Positions 53,820 through 64,000 of a stretch of DNA of 64,000 nt are shown one piece after another (within the stretch, counting starts at the first letter, position 1; every line of letters begins with the position of its first letter). A program made the translations under genes and the position numbers. The DNA is from Mesorhabditis belari (lineage: Eukaryota > Nematoda > Chromadorea > Rhabditida > Rhabditidae). The notes beneath the pieces are model-generated. The model saw only the letters and a list, made by a program, of their open reading frames with translations, was not told the origin of the DNA and made no database searches. The stretch covers positions 4,017,001-4,081,000 of the forward strand of contig CAUEEP010000742.1 of NCBI GenBank assembly GCA_958450365.1. The letters run 5' to 3'.

Positions 53820-54145
53820 AAACAACTGAAAGATGAAGAGATTTAAGGGACAAAAGCTCTGACGTTGAAGAAATGAAGAATTTGAAACATTGAAAAAGAC
53901 TAAACCTTGAGAATAACTAGATAAAAAAGAAAACTTTTGAAACTAAGCTTGTTTTTCCAAAAATATTTCTAAGCTCTGTTTGCCATTAGCTTTTTTGGGA
54001 GATAGGGTTTTTTCCGTGGAGATTTCCTCCCCTAGCAATCCCCCTTTTTTTTCTCTTTCACAACAACACAAATTTCTATTTCAACGAAACAAAAAGATTG
54101 ACTAAAAGGTTGACAAAAGGATGCATGTGCTTGTCTTTGTGATTA
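53820..54145. other. No recognised feature
   Basis: Upstream region of the small secreted-protein gene; no repeat or exon recognised. Confidence 0.4.
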
Positions 54146-54149
54146 AGTA

Positions 54150-54600
54150 TTGGGTTGGTGAATTGAAAACTGCGGGACTTTGAACTAAAATTTATTCAAC
54201 ATAAAACCATAAGTTCATTCCAAATAATTTTCATTATTATTGACGACTTCTGCCCATTTTAAAGGCAATTTGCGGATTCCTCTTTCGTGGTAGGATTTTG
54301 GTTTTGAATCGAAAAACTTTCAAAGCCAATTTTTGACTGCTTTTTCCGAATCGAAGTGTTCTCCCGCAAGCTCATTACTCATGATCCGGAATAAATAGTA
54401 ATCAAAAGGGGCGAGGTCCAGGCTGTCTTCTCCAAAAGTTCCCAAACAAGACTATTTATTTTAGAGCGAGTCAGTTTTGCAACATGAGGGCCCGCGTTGC
54501 CGTGGATGAGAACGATCTTTGACCTGAAGGGGCTATTCTTCTTCAGGGATTCATTCACCTTTTCCAACTGTTCACTATATTTGATTGCATTAACGGTCGT
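54150..54600 (-). pseudogene. Mariner transposase relic with MITE-family end
   Basis: The left 155 bp (from TTGGGTTGGTGAATTG after TA) are the end of the mariner MITE family. Beyond it the minus strand encodes the second half of a mariner transposase: QLEKVNESLKK, then KIVLIHGNAGPHVAKLT, where the canonical HDN aspartate is replaced by glycine, then after a frameshift LDLAPFDYYLFRIMSNELAG with the last aspartate of the DD34D triad, and EHFDSEKAVKNWL. A truncation at about 54600 removes the first half and the other end. It identifies the autonomous family behind the MITEs. Confidence 0.88.
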
Positions 54601-54819
54601 GAATGAAAAAAAATGAATAAATTTATATTATAGAGAATTATACGGTTAAGTTAAGTTAAGTTGCTGCAAAGTTACAACGAAGAACTCTTGTCCGGGTAAT
54701 TTTGCCCAATCCTTTACAATTGGCGTTCTACAGGGTACCCTAAAATTATCCAAACAAATTTCATTGCTCAAAATTTACTCAAAATTTTCCCGATCAAATC
54801 ACAGTCGATATGGGACTGC

Positions 54820-55021
54820 GTCATCAAGGAGATTGTCCTCCGAATAGTCCTCACCTTAACTCGATTACTCGATCTGGTCCATTTTGGAGTCAAAAGCTTG
54901 CGCTAAGGCACACACACATTAATTGATCGTCTTATACGGTTTCTGAAGAAGGCTTGGAATGAAATTCCTTTGAGTGTGATCGAGAAAATCGTTGACGCCT
55001 TTCCAATTGACCTGACCCGAT
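54820..55021 (+). pseudogene. Tc1/mariner transposase C-terminal relic
   Basis: The plus strand encodes a degenerate NSPHLNSIT...SGPFWSQKLALRH, resembling the SPDLNP catalytic region, then in another frame DRLIRFLKKAWNEIPLSVIE and KIVDAFPIDL, typical of C-termini of DD37D-type elements. Frames are broken and no ends are recognised. Confidence 0.55.
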
Positions 55022-55172
55022 TACCATAATCTTTCACAGAGAAACCATTACCGCAATCTTTCACATAACAGATTTAATCTTTAGTTCTTCACATGACTTA
55101 GCATTTTAGCTGTTAACGTATGGACAGTAACGCTTATTGACTGGAGCTACGATAGCCGAGACGTTTTATCTA

Positions 55173-56066
55173 CAGGGTGTTCCACAATTACTGATACTTT
55201 TTTTAGTAGAAAACTGGTGATGAAACTTTTATTTTTAACAAATTAGATAGTAAAGTAATGGAAAAACAACAATTATTGGATATGTCCTCCTTTCGCGTTG
55301 ATACAGAGCTGAAGGCGCTTCGGGAAGTCGTCGACCGTGGCACGCAAGTAGGGAAGATCCATCACCGAGGTCGGATGTAGAGAATGCGAAACTGATTTGT
55401 GTGGAATAGAAATGCCGTAAATTCGATCGTTTTGCTTGTTCAACACTTGCTGAACCGTAAAAACTTTCTCATCGGTGAAAAGAATCCTTCGGTGAGCTTT
55501 TCGAGGAAACCGAGCAAGAAGTTGAGCACAATGCTGCTCTCTCTTAAGTTTTGTAGCATCGGCAATTCCGTGACACTTGTTTTTCTTGAAAGCTTTCATT
55601 CCTAAGCGTTTTCGAACGATTCGATGCATCGAAGTCACAGGGACTTTCATTTCACGCGCCATTTGACGAACAGACCTCTCTCCGGGTTTAGCCTTATTCT
55701 CTCGCGAACGTTCTTGATAACAGTCTTAACAGCCGAAGTTACAAGACTTCCACGTCCCTTTCGATCCTGATTTGTTCCAAGAGACTTAAAACGTTTGCAT
55801 GTTCGCAAAACAAGTTGTTTTGTCACCCCCAGTCGTTGACGGACCGACCGTGCCGGAATACCTTTCTTCTGAAAAGAAATGATCAAGTCGCGAAAGCTGG
55901 AGGGCTTCGCCATTTTTAAAAAAGGACAATTTTTTAAAATATTATTAAATGAAAACATGTTTAAAACAAGAAAAACTTAAAAAACAGTCAATAAATCGCT
56001 CGCGTTGGACAATTTAAATGCTTTTATGATGAGGGCTCGGGGTATCAGTAATTGTGGAACACCCTG
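55173..56066 (-). mobile_element. Tc1-like element, 894 bp, defective
   Basis: Flanked by TA (55171-55172, 56067-56068), with ends CAGGGTGTTCCACAATTACT and AGTAATTGTGGAACACCCTG. The terminal repeats are short (about 25 bp). It holds one broken transposase gene. Confidence 0.9.
55273..55916 (-). pseudogene. Tc1-like transposase, truncated
   Basis: The frame from MAKPSSFRDLI (55913) has an HTH (ARSVRQRLGVTKQLVLRTCKR, quoted in part) and a basic linker. It shifts frame at about 55655 and continues as AREMKVPVTSMHRIVRKRLG with the first catalytic aspartate in ILFTDEKVF. After HPTSVM the family's catalytic middle is missing, and the frame goes straight to a C-terminal segment ending NAKGGHIQ. It lacks the second and third acidic residues. 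Confidence 0.85.
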
Positions 56067-56154
56067 TATATTTACTTATAGATGCGATACGGTACCAAAA
56101 ATCAGCCTGTAAACTCAATTCAGAACATTTCCAAATTCTTTATTCTTTCCGATT

Positions 56155-56301
56155 TCAAAATTTCGATATCGATGTCCGGCTGTTGATCCTGCTTCGATAT
56201 CCACCCATCGGCTGTATTTGCGATTCTTGGGTCGTACTTGTCGGCACCCAACTCTCATAGAAACTTGGCGATGCGACACGACTTTGTGCCCAAGAGGGAA
56301 T
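56155..56301 (-). CDS. Candidate alternative tail exon of receptor gene
   Basis: Behind an acceptor (TCATTTTAG) an open frame of 49 codons ends TGA and has coding-like composition (SWAQSRVASPSFYESWVP). It has no exons of its own. A phase-0 donor GTAAAG exists inside the last exon of the receptor gene at 57214, right after the conserved YRNAFLRKLC tail start, and would join it in frame to give a 365-residue receptor. The second receptor gene has the same layout. Transcript data would decide. Confidence 0.45.
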   Translation of the reverse strand: MPSWAQSRVASPSFYESWVPTSTTQESQIQPMGGYRSRINSRTSISKF

Positions 56302-56337
56302 CTAAAATGATAAGATAGATTTGATTAGGGAAAATTT

Positions 56338-56482
56338 AGGAAATCTAGATTTGAAGCACTCTAACGATTGTTGAACTCTAACGATTGTTGAAGCACTTTA
56401 ACGATTGTTGAAGCACTTTAACGATTGTTGAAGCACTTTAACGATTGTTGAAGCACTCTAACGATTGTTGAAGCACTTTAGC
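56338..56482 (+). repeat. Minisatellite, 21-bp unit
   Basis: ACGATTGTTGAAGCACTTTA repeats about six times. Confidence 0.9.
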
Positions 56483-57082
56483 GACAACTTAATTTTCAGT
56501 TTGTAAGTGAATGAAATGATCAACTTGTTTGTTAAAGATTTCTTTCACAAGAAAGTTTTCTTATTTAGCTTCAAATCTAATTTCTTTAAACACATAAGCA
56601 AAGCATTTTTTAATCAATACTGCAAGCATGAGGGTAGGTTTTGGTTTTACTTTGGACTCAAAGAATCCTGAAACACGTTTCACTGATTCTTTTATAGCCA
56701 AACAGTTAGTTCTAGGAAAACTGAAGAATTGTGTGTACTAGAAAGTGTGCGCTTCAATTTTGAAACACAGAGTACACTCAAAAACAACTGCACAGCAAGC
56801 AACTGATTAAAGCATTTTCTAAAGAAAATCCTAGCATGGTAGCTTTTTTAAAGAAAGAAAAGCTCAGAGTTTAGGCTTTCTAAAGAAAGAAAAGCTACCG
56901 TACTCGTGCCTTTAGTCAAATTAAGTTTACGGTAGCTTAAAGAAGCTTCTGTTAAGCTCAGTTTACGATAGCTTTTTAGAGCATTTTTGGGAAAACACTT
57001 CAACTAAGAGGCTAACAGCGATAACAACAGGTATCAAAAGCGATCACAGCACACAAAAGCCTTGTTCACACCCAATTCACCC
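56483..57082. other. No recognised feature
   Basis: Short repeats of AAGAAAGAAAAGCT near 56850-56895 and of GCTACCGTA/ACGATAGCTT; no exon supported between the receptor gene and its possible tail exon. Confidence 0.45.
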
Positions 57083-58527
57083 TTATAAAGCCGAAGTGAT
57101 TCGTATGATTTGCGTGCCGGGTTTCAGCTTCGGCAATTGCACCATCGATGGCCATTTTGGGAGAACAAACGAGGGACTTGGTATCTCACCCTCGCCCATC
57201 ATATTGCTCTTTACTTTTTCTGGGATACATAACTTTCGCAAAAATGCATTCCGGTAATCGGTCACGAAATAGATCATCGCACACGGTTCGACAAAAGAAT
57301 AGACACCGAAAGAAACGGTGACAAAAGTGGTGTCAACGGAGAGGTTGAAGATCGGTAGAAGGAGGACGACACCCGCTGGCGCGTACTCGCAAGCAACTGG
57401 GATCATTGTCTAGAAGTGATCTCGTTTATAGAATATAGAATGGATTCCGCATTTCAAAATCATTACAATCATCACCTGTACCACGAGCGCTTTAAAAAGG
57501 CTCATCTGCAACTTTTTCGTTTTTTTGCTCATCGTCGCTGCCTGGAGAGTCGTAAAGATTTTCACTCCACAAAAAATGATAATCGTGAACGAGCCAGTGA
57601 TAAATGACATGCAAATGCCCATCCCAATCCACGATTTGATATTCAATGTCTTTAATCCATTAATAAATGTCTGAAAGAGAAAAAAAGAGAACATTGATTC
57701 CGAAAATTTCAAACTTACAAAATAGACGCATCCGAGTGAGCTGATCTCACGAATATCTCCTTCAAAAGTCTCGGCAATTGGTGAAGAGAAATCTTGAATC
57801 ACAATCGGGTTATCATAGAGGAAAATGAAGACATTTCCAGCGTAACCGCACGCGATGAACATATAGAAGAAAATCATGCTGGCGATGATTTCCCGTTGAG
57901 ACATGTCACGGAAATATTTGAGGCTAAATGGAAAAGTTATTTGAGAAATTGAAACAGCAAATCAACAAATACAGTCAAAACTTACTGGCAAATAAGTGAA
58001 TATCGATAAACAAAGTGAAAACAAAGTAAGGCTAGAGATTGAGCATAGGCAGAGGCATAGATGTGAAGGCCGATCGCTAGAAAATTGATAGAAAATGTTC
58101 TATTTTCTCATTACCTGAAAGCAATTTTGAACCCATCACAAGATCCGATGTACAGAACATGAAAAAACCGTAGCCATACGAGAAAATTACCTAAAAAAAA
58201 GGTGTTTAAGGGGTTTAAACTAGATAAAAATGGTATTTATTGGTATTTATTTAATAAAATGGTATTTATTAGGCTCTAAATTTTGTGTAGATTCTGAATC
58301 TGAAATCAGATTTGAAAAAAAAACCATAAAACCCGTACCGGTGTCGTAAGAAAGCACATCGTTGGATAGGCAATATTGAAAATCGCAAATGAAAGCATAA
58401 AACGGGAATATTTTTGTAGGTGTGGCCTTGTGTGTTTAACAATTAAATAGATTAGAACCGTGTTGCAAATAACAGAAAGGAAAACATTCGCGGCAACGAT
58501 GTAGTGATGAAATTGAGGAATAAGCAT
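57083..58527 (-). CDS. STR-superfamily chemoreceptor GPCR, complete
   Basis: Six exons: 58527-58339, 58190-58115, 58076-57986, 57923-57719, 57670-57476, 57409-57083, giving 360 residues and TAA. The ATG follows a TTATTTCAG acceptor by 9 nt (likely trans-spliced), so the longer upstream frame starting MEFFF is rejected. Hydrophobic stretches are consistent with seven membrane segments, e.g. VFLSVICNTVLIYLIV, FMLSFAIFNIAYPTMCFL, SMIFFYMFIACGYAGNVF and MSFITGSFTIIIFCGV. HTRPHLQKYSRFML is the typical first intracellular loop, and FGVYSFVEPCAMIYFVTDYR the conserved TM7 end of nematode STR/SRH/SRJ/SRD receptors. It should detect environmental cues in the sensory-cilium membrane and signal through G alpha. 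Exact subfamily not assigned. The last exon may alternatively splice to 56155-56301. Confidence 0.92.
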
Positions 58528-58639
58528 TGAAACTTTCTGAAATAAAAAATCGTTTTCTAAAAAAGTGCCAAGAACGATGAAGCAAAACAACATTACATTA
58601 ACAGTAGGTAGAAAAGAAAAAAAAAACTCCAATATGAAA

Positions 58640-59015
58640 CTGAATTTTAATCCCAGAGCTCAATTTACAGCAAAGTCGACAAATTTTTCAATCTAATCAT
58701 ATAAACCAGAAAAAAAAAGTGCACAAAATATAGAAAATTGTTTCAAAGCTTCAAGAGAATTTGCTTTTTTTATCAATTAAAACTCCGTTTTAAGCTCTTG
58801 GGAATTTTTTTTTTGTGAAGTTTAAAACCCCGTTCAATTTTCATTTCAATTTTTGAAGCTAAGCTGAAGAGAAACAGCTGTTTTTCTGAGAAAAAAAAAT
58901 GGTTGTTGGTGGCTTTGTAGTCAAAATTTACTCAAACACACCCTTTCTGGTGCACTAGTCTTTTCTAAGTATACTTCAAGAAATTAATTGCTTAAGTGCA
59001 CCAGAGGCTGTTCGT
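58640..59015. other. No recognised feature
   Basis: AT-rich region upstream of the receptor start; no repeats recognised. Confidence 0.4.
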
Positions 59016-59017
59016 TT

Positions 59018-59045
59018 ACCGTAAATACTCTAATAGAAGCCTCCT
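59018..59045. mobile_element. (TA)CCGTA MITE end fragment
   Basis: TACCGTAAATACTCTAATAG and GCCTCC resemble the ends of the CCGTA MITE families; no matching second end was found nearby. Confidence 0.45.
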
Positions 59046-60115
59046 ATAGGAAGGGTAGTCCAAGTTTACTTGCAAACAAACGCCCATATCTTGACATCAG
59101 TACGTTTGTTTCTGCGCACTTAAGTATCAAATTAAAGTAGAGAAAATCAGTGATTTTTTGAGGTATAACACATACTTTTAGCATTAACCAGCACTTAGAA
59201 AGAAATGATGAAAAATCGGCTTTTTTTAAACAAAAAGCATCTCTTGCATCACTTTTTCTGAAAGCTAAATGCAGAAAAGTTGAGCACAGAGCTTTTTGAT
59301 AAGGACAATAAACAACAAAATCATTGGTAGACGCCAAAAAAGGTAAACGCCAAAAAGGTAGACGCCAAAAAACAGTTTCGGTCATAATTTTGGTGGAAAA
59401 CGATGAGAAAATGGAGTTTATTTTCTTTTTGATCAGCTTGATTAGAAAATCAGTTGACCAATTTTTTTTTGATGAGAATAATAGGAAATTTCCTTCCCAA
59501 TACGAATTTCCTGTTCAAATTTTGACACAAAAATGAATTAAGGCACCCGCTCGACTCGATTTTTGGATCATCGATAATGAGAGTGGGAAAAACAATGAGC
59601 CAAAATAGAACACTTTCAAAAATTTCTCATTCATTGAGAAGAAAGGTTGTGCTTTGGGTAAACAGCTATCAGAAAATTGCTCAAAATGTTGACAAGCCAT
59701 AGAAAGTCATAGATCTAGCTATACTAAACTGTTGTAAACTTATATTATAACCTTGCACAAGTGTTTTGATGCTTAAAACTTCAAAAAAAGATAGCTGAAG
59801 CCTTGGAAACAGCTTTCTACGTGTTAAAAGAAATTTCTTTAATAAAAAACTTTGTTTTGGTTAACTCAAATTTTCTAAATGGTCTCTTTGAGTAACTTTT
59901 TCTTTTTTTTTGCGTCGCGGGAACGAATTTTCTAAAGAGATATCCAATGAGTGAATGGAATATACGTGAATATTTTATAAACGATGTCAAACGATGTCAC
60001 AAAAAAATATTTCATTTCTAAAGAATATACCGCTCCGGACACATTGTACTTCTTTACGGCTGCACGTATTGAGATTTCTTTCGCAAATTTAACTGATTCC
60101 AATTTGAAATTCCTT
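59046..60115. other. No recognised feature
   Basis: AT-rich sequence; AACGCCAAAAAAGG-type triplication at 59330-59370; short frames on both strands only. Confidence 0.4.
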
Positions 60116-60119
60116 GCAT

Positions 60120-60315
60120 CAGCTTTTCGTTTACGAGACGCTCCAAGTAGACTTGTTTATCCTTTCAAAAGCTTTTCGTTTAAGAAACGCTTTAAGTAGA
60201 CTTGCTTATCCTCTCATAAGCTTTTCGTTTACGAGACGCTTCAAGTAGACTTGCTTATCCTTTTATAAGCTTTTCGTTTACGAGACGCTTCAAGTAGACT
60301 TGCTTTTGCTTGCTT
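60120..60315 (+). repeat. Minisatellite, 49-bp unit
   Basis: AGCTTTTCGTTTACGAGACG and CTTCAAGTAGACTTGCTTATCC-type units (quoted in part) occur four times. Confidence 0.88.
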
Positions 60316-60329
60316 TGGTATTATCGATG

Positions 60330-60710
60330 CAAACAGCCAGCTTATTTTTGACCGTTCAGATCTTGGTTTCTAGAATAGTTATCAATCTGCAAATTGTTTC
60401 ATTGAAAAGCCAAGAATGTTAGCTTTTGATTGTTATTTTATACATAGCACCTTTTAATGAGTAAGCATCTCATAAACCTTATCGATACTTATCGATGTCG
60501 AAAGTATCGATTATCGATATTTAAGTATCGATAAGTATTGATAAGCTTTTTAAAGCATTCACCTTTGATAATTTGCTATGTTTGAGATAGCAATCAAAAG
60601 CTAACATTCTTGACTTTTCAATGAAACAATCTGCAGATTGTTAGCTGTTCTAGAAACAGAGATCTAAACGATGTTCTAAACGACATAAGCTGACTGTTTG
60701 TATCGAGAAT
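60330..60710. mobile_element. Foldback element with ATCGATA-rich centre
   Basis: Outer arms are inverted: CAGCCAGCTTATTTTTGACC against CATAAGCTGACTG, CAAGAATGTTAGCTTTTGATTG against CAATCAAAAGCTAACATTC (quoted in part). The centre (60475-60550) is a set of overlapping TATCGATA palindromes. Confidence 0.75.
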
Positions 60711-61275
60711 ATCGATAAGTAAGTCTGGCTCCAAGTGGTTCCTCATCTTCTTCATCCAAATCCCACTCATTTTCTTGAATCACATCGGTATCCTCTCAAT
60801 CTTCTTTGCTCACAATTCCCTCGCGATTTTGTTCAGAGAATTCCTGCATTTATTCGCGTCCTTCCTCGTAAAAACCATTCATCTCGTTTTCTCTTTTTTC
60901 GTCATCTCGATCGCCAAAATTCCTTGAAGCTGTCCAACATCACCTGAAAATAAAAACATTATTTTTTGAAATAAGCAAAGCACAATTAAGAAACAAAAAC
61001 TAGAGAAAGCTAAACATGATGTTTTTATTAAAATCTGGCTAAATCGATTATTTTCATTGGCAAAAAAGCGCTGCTTAAACAAATCACTTTGCTACGCGCT
61101 TGTTTTAACAAGTAAATGTATAAATTTGCTCAAAAACACATCCGCCACAACAGCCAATAGAAATTTCTTTTTTTTGAGAGTTTTAGCGAAATAAATACGA
61201 TAATCTGAGTTTCGTGGTTTCATTTAAAAAAACAGCATCAAAATTGGTTCTTCTCTGACACTTTTAACACAAAAC
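60711..61275. other. No recognised feature
   Basis: Unique sequence; small frames only. Confidence 0.4.
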
Positions 61276-61278
61276 ACG

Positions 61279-61768
61279 GGAGTGGGACAAATGCGACCTT
61301 TTTTTGCGCACCCAGACATTTGCGCACCTTTTTTCCGCACCTTGCCCATTAGCGCACCTTTTTTCGCGTTTTAAAAAGCTGTAAAAAGCTAATATTAACC
61401 AATTTCTATTCCAAAAGTTGTTTTTCTAGGTAATTTTAGGGCGTAGAATCGAAATTTTGACATATCAGAGCTTGTGGAAACAAACGGACGGAGTTATACA
61501 AAGAGAAAAATCATCAATCAAAATTTTCTGTAATTTGATCTAGCCGTTTTGTCTTTAAAATTGGTTCCACACGCTCTGATTTGTCAAAATCTCGATTCTA
61601 CGCCCTAAAATTACCTAGAAAAACAACTTTTGGAATAGAAATTGGTTAATATTAGCTTTTTAGAGCTTTTTAAAACGCGAAAAAAGGTGCGCTAATGGGC
61701 AAGGTGCGGAAAAAAGGTGCGCAAATGTCCGGGTGCGCAAAAAAAAGGTAGCATTTGTCCCACTCTCC
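61279..61768. mobile_element. Foldback element, GTGGGACAAATGC ends
   Basis: Arms 61279-61480 and 61548-61768 are inverted. Ends GTGGGACAAATGCGACC and GGTAGCATTTGTCCCAC lead into GTGCGCAAATGTC and GCACC blocks and then ACCTAGAAAAACAAC and CGTAGAATCGA blocks. Confidence 0.88.
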
Positions 61769-62254
61769 AAAACACTCAAGTATGATATCGAAAAGGTAAA
61801 GACCAAAAGTAAAACGACAAATCTTGCATTTAAAGTAAAAAGAATCATAAAATTAATGTTTTCAGCAAAAAAAAAATACATTTCTTTAGAAGAATTCATT
61901 CCGTTTTACAGCAGAATGGCATTGCGAAAAGCGGCACTTTTTTGAGCAACAAAATCACCTTTACTTTTTGTCTTTCTTTTTTCTTTCCTTTTCTACTTGA
62001 AACCAATAAAAATTAGTCACCAAAGTAATATGCAAAAGAATTTTTCGATTGCATTTTTACTCGAAACAAATAGTTTGTTTTTATGAAAAAAACAATGAAA
62101 CCAAGTTTTCACTGAAAAAAATGACAATTTTGGATTTGTTCCGAAAATTTCGTTACTTTTTTTCGTGTTTATGCCAAGAGAATTTGTTTGTTCTGGACTA
62201 GAAATGAAATTTAAACAATTTTCAGCCACAAGTAACAAAGATCTGTACTTTACA

Positions 62255-62615
62255 GAGTCTGAATGCTGGAAAAGGCCTTAGGAAAGGTCGTAGAGCTTCG
62301 AAAATATTTTCATATAAGGGAATCGTATGCGTAGATTCCGAATTTCGACAAATCAGACCTCGCTGACACGTCAAATTTGGGCTAAAAGGCAAAAACTACG
62401 CAACTTAACGCTTTTCTACAGTTTTTGCCTTTTAGCCCAAATTTGACGTGTCAGCGAGGTCTGATTTGTCGAAATTCGGAATCTACGCATACGATTCCCT
62501 TATACGGAAATATTTTCGAAGCTCTACGGCCTTGCCTAAGGCCTTTTCCAGCAAAAAAAAGGTGCGCAAATGTCCAGGTGCGCAAAAAAAAAGGTCGCAT
62601 TTGTCCCACCCCCGG
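62255..62615. mobile_element. Foldback element sharing one end with 61279
   Basis: Arms of about 140 bp (62264-62405 and 62417-62555) with GGAATCGTATGCGTAG and AATTTGACGTGTCAGCG and complements. The right side continues with AAGGTGCGCAAATGTCC and GGTCGCATTTGTCCCACC, the terminal module of the element at 61279-61768; the left side lacks that module. Confidence 0.85.
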
Positions 62616-62853
62616 ACTTTGTTAAGAACTTTGTTTTATGTTACTGTGAACTATGCTTTTTAAGCACCCTGCTACACAGCTTTTTCTCTTTTCATTAATC
62701 TTTCATTTATTTCTAATTCAACTTAAAGCAGCTGTCTTCAGAAAAAAAAACTGATCTGAACACCCGCACCTGTTTCATTTTTTCATTTTTTCGTTTTTTC
62801 ATCAAATTCGATCAACTAACGTCATAAAAATCGTTTATTTCACAGTTCTTTTG

Positions 62854-63726
62854 TCACTTTGGTGAATGGATATCGTTCGAATTCGAATTGTGATCCGGTT
62901 TTTGTTCGTAGGAAAGAGGACGCTGAGGAAGGATGATCACTGGATGATCTCCGTGACCAGCCTGGATGACGAAGACGGCAGTTGGATGGCCTGGATGGCC
63001 TGGATGACAGAAACAGTGAAACTGAAAAGCTTCTAGATTAAAATAAACGTAATTTGACTTGTTTTAGACTTGTTTTTATCTATTCTCAGGCTTAGTTTAA
63101 CAAAGAAATTTGATCAGGCAAGGCCAGATGCTGACAAGAGTTCTGGGTTCTGAACTGAGCTCTATCTGATCTGAGCTTTATCTGATTTGATCTTGCTTGA
63201 TCAGTTCAGGTTAGAGTTTGCAAGGTTTCAAGGACTGTAAGTAAGGCTTGCTGTAAGTAAGGTTTGCTGTAAGCAAGGTTTACTGAAGCAAAGTTCTTTG
63301 TGAAGTCAATTTTCCTAACTGCCTTCTGGCCTTGCCTTGTTTGACCTAAACCGATCTTGCTTTGTTGTTCAGACCAACTCTAACAGCTCTCAGACTGATT
63401 TCAGTTGATCTTTGAAGTCAACTTTGAGCTTTTCAATGCAAATTTCTCATTCCATTACTCCAATATTCATTTTTATGGAATCGGGTAAAGAAAAAAGCGT
63501 AACGGAAAAGTGAATTCAAAAAAATTTCAATCATAGAACAACGTTCGTCAATAACTTTTTATGGTATAGCTTTGAGAAAAGAAAAAAAAAAGATTAATTC
63601 TGCAATTGCAATGAATCTTTCTTTTTTTTCTTTTGTTTCTTTTGCGATTCACCTGTTTTATGATGGCATTTCGGTAGTCTTTGATAAAAAATATGGTGCC
63701 CATCGGCTCGGCAAAAGAATACATTC
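62854..63726 (-). CDS. Second STR-type chemoreceptor, 3' end only
   Basis: An exon from 63726 (acceptor CAATTTCTAG) encodes GMYSFAEPMGTIFFIKDYRN, homologous to the TM7 end of the receptor at 57083-58527. It can end at a GTGAAT donor after AIIKQ (63653) and join in phase 0 to 63021-62854, an exon behind a GCTTTTCAG acceptor that encodes 55 residues with a CFCHPGHPGHP start and TGA stop. Otherwise the frame runs on to a stop at 63548 with a basic tail. Upstream exons lie beyond the right edge. The pair suggests a small receptor cluster in the same orientation. Confidence 0.75.
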
Positions 63727-64000
63727 CTAGAAATTGCAAAAATATTGATAAAATTTTTTTTTAAATCTTTAATTTACTTTAGTTAAATTATTTAAAATTG
63801 TTTTAAAAACTCGTTTTTTTTCTCAACGATTCTTGGGCCCAGTTTCACCACTTAATAAACTTATAATAATAAATAAACTTAATAAATAAATTCACTTTCA
63901 CTCAATAAACCGTATTAAGATTATACGGTGTATTAAATTGCTAAATACAGCATTTCACCACCAGTGAATACATTGTTGCTAGACAATACAAAAGCCGTCA
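63727..64000. other. Intron of the second receptor gene
   Basis: AT-rich, with AATAAACTTAATAAAT-type repeats and no exon recognised. The rest of the gene is off the window. Confidence 0.45.

Noticed and set aside
58306..58632. Start of the receptor at the upstream methionine (58632)
   Set aside because: A TTATTTCAG acceptor at 58537-58545 lies between it and the in-frame ATG at 58527, where the receptor begins at a normal position.
61660..61945. Frames overlapping the foldback right arm
   Set aside because: Both strands open by chance in low-complexity, palindromic sequence.

Overview
The window looks like nuclear DNA of a rhabditid-type nematode. The main reasons are an interstitial array of the nematode telomere hexamer TTAGGC near 3.1-3.4 kb, small introns with TTTCAG-type acceptors, candidate trans-splice acceptors just upstream of start codons, a Tc3-family transposon whose transposase has the same length and catalytic numbering as I recall for Caenorhabditis Tc3A, and nematode-type STR-superfamily chemoreceptors. 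No database search was possible. Exon models below were built by hand and every one closes in frame.

Host genes are sparse. From left to right: (1) a ten-exon minus-strand gene at 17705-21288 for a 343-residue protein I do not recognise, probably nuclear; (2) an eight-exon plus-strand gene at 27803-34566 for a secreted 14-cysteine protein, possibly of the chondroitin proteoglycan 4 type; (3) an eleven-exon plus-strand gene at 44982-49976 for a complete heterotrimeric G protein alpha subunit; (4) a four-exon minus-strand gene at 52498-53813 for a small secreted cysteine-rich protein; (5) a complete STR-type seven-transmembrane chemoreceptor on the minus strand at 57083-58527, with a candidate alternative tail exon at 56155-56301; (6) the 3' end of a second receptor of the same type at 62854-63726, which runs off the right edge. 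G alpha and chemoreceptors suggest a sensory-signalling neighbourhood, but this is only proximity.

The rest is dominated by mobile and repetitive DNA. At least five Tc1/mariner-type lineages are visible: an apparently intact Tc3-like element (32363-33945) and an internally deleted sister (37223-38319); a dead Tc1-like element inside a palindrome (41337-42698); a short Tc1-like element with a truncated transposase (55173-56066); mariner relics (39966-40318, 54150-54600); and a transposase C-terminal relic at 54820-55021. A CENP-B/pogo/Tc5-type transposase relic lies at 26586-27174. Several non-autonomous families derive from these: mariner MITEs beginning TTGGGTTGGTGAATTG, MITEs beginning (TA)CCGTA, and many long foldback elements, some carrying tRNA-like sequences in their arms. 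Insertions are often nested, and host introns hold many of them.

The left 17 kb has no convincing gene. It holds minisatellites (10 to 72 bp units), the telomeric-type array, foldback elements and tRNA-like sequences. Most interesting for follow-up: the tRNA-bearing foldback elements, the palindrome-MITE-Tc3 nest in an intron, the composite mariner that carries a 170-bp flanking segment found elsewhere in the window, the shared CCGTA termini of otherwise different MITE families, and the second tail exons of the receptor genes.
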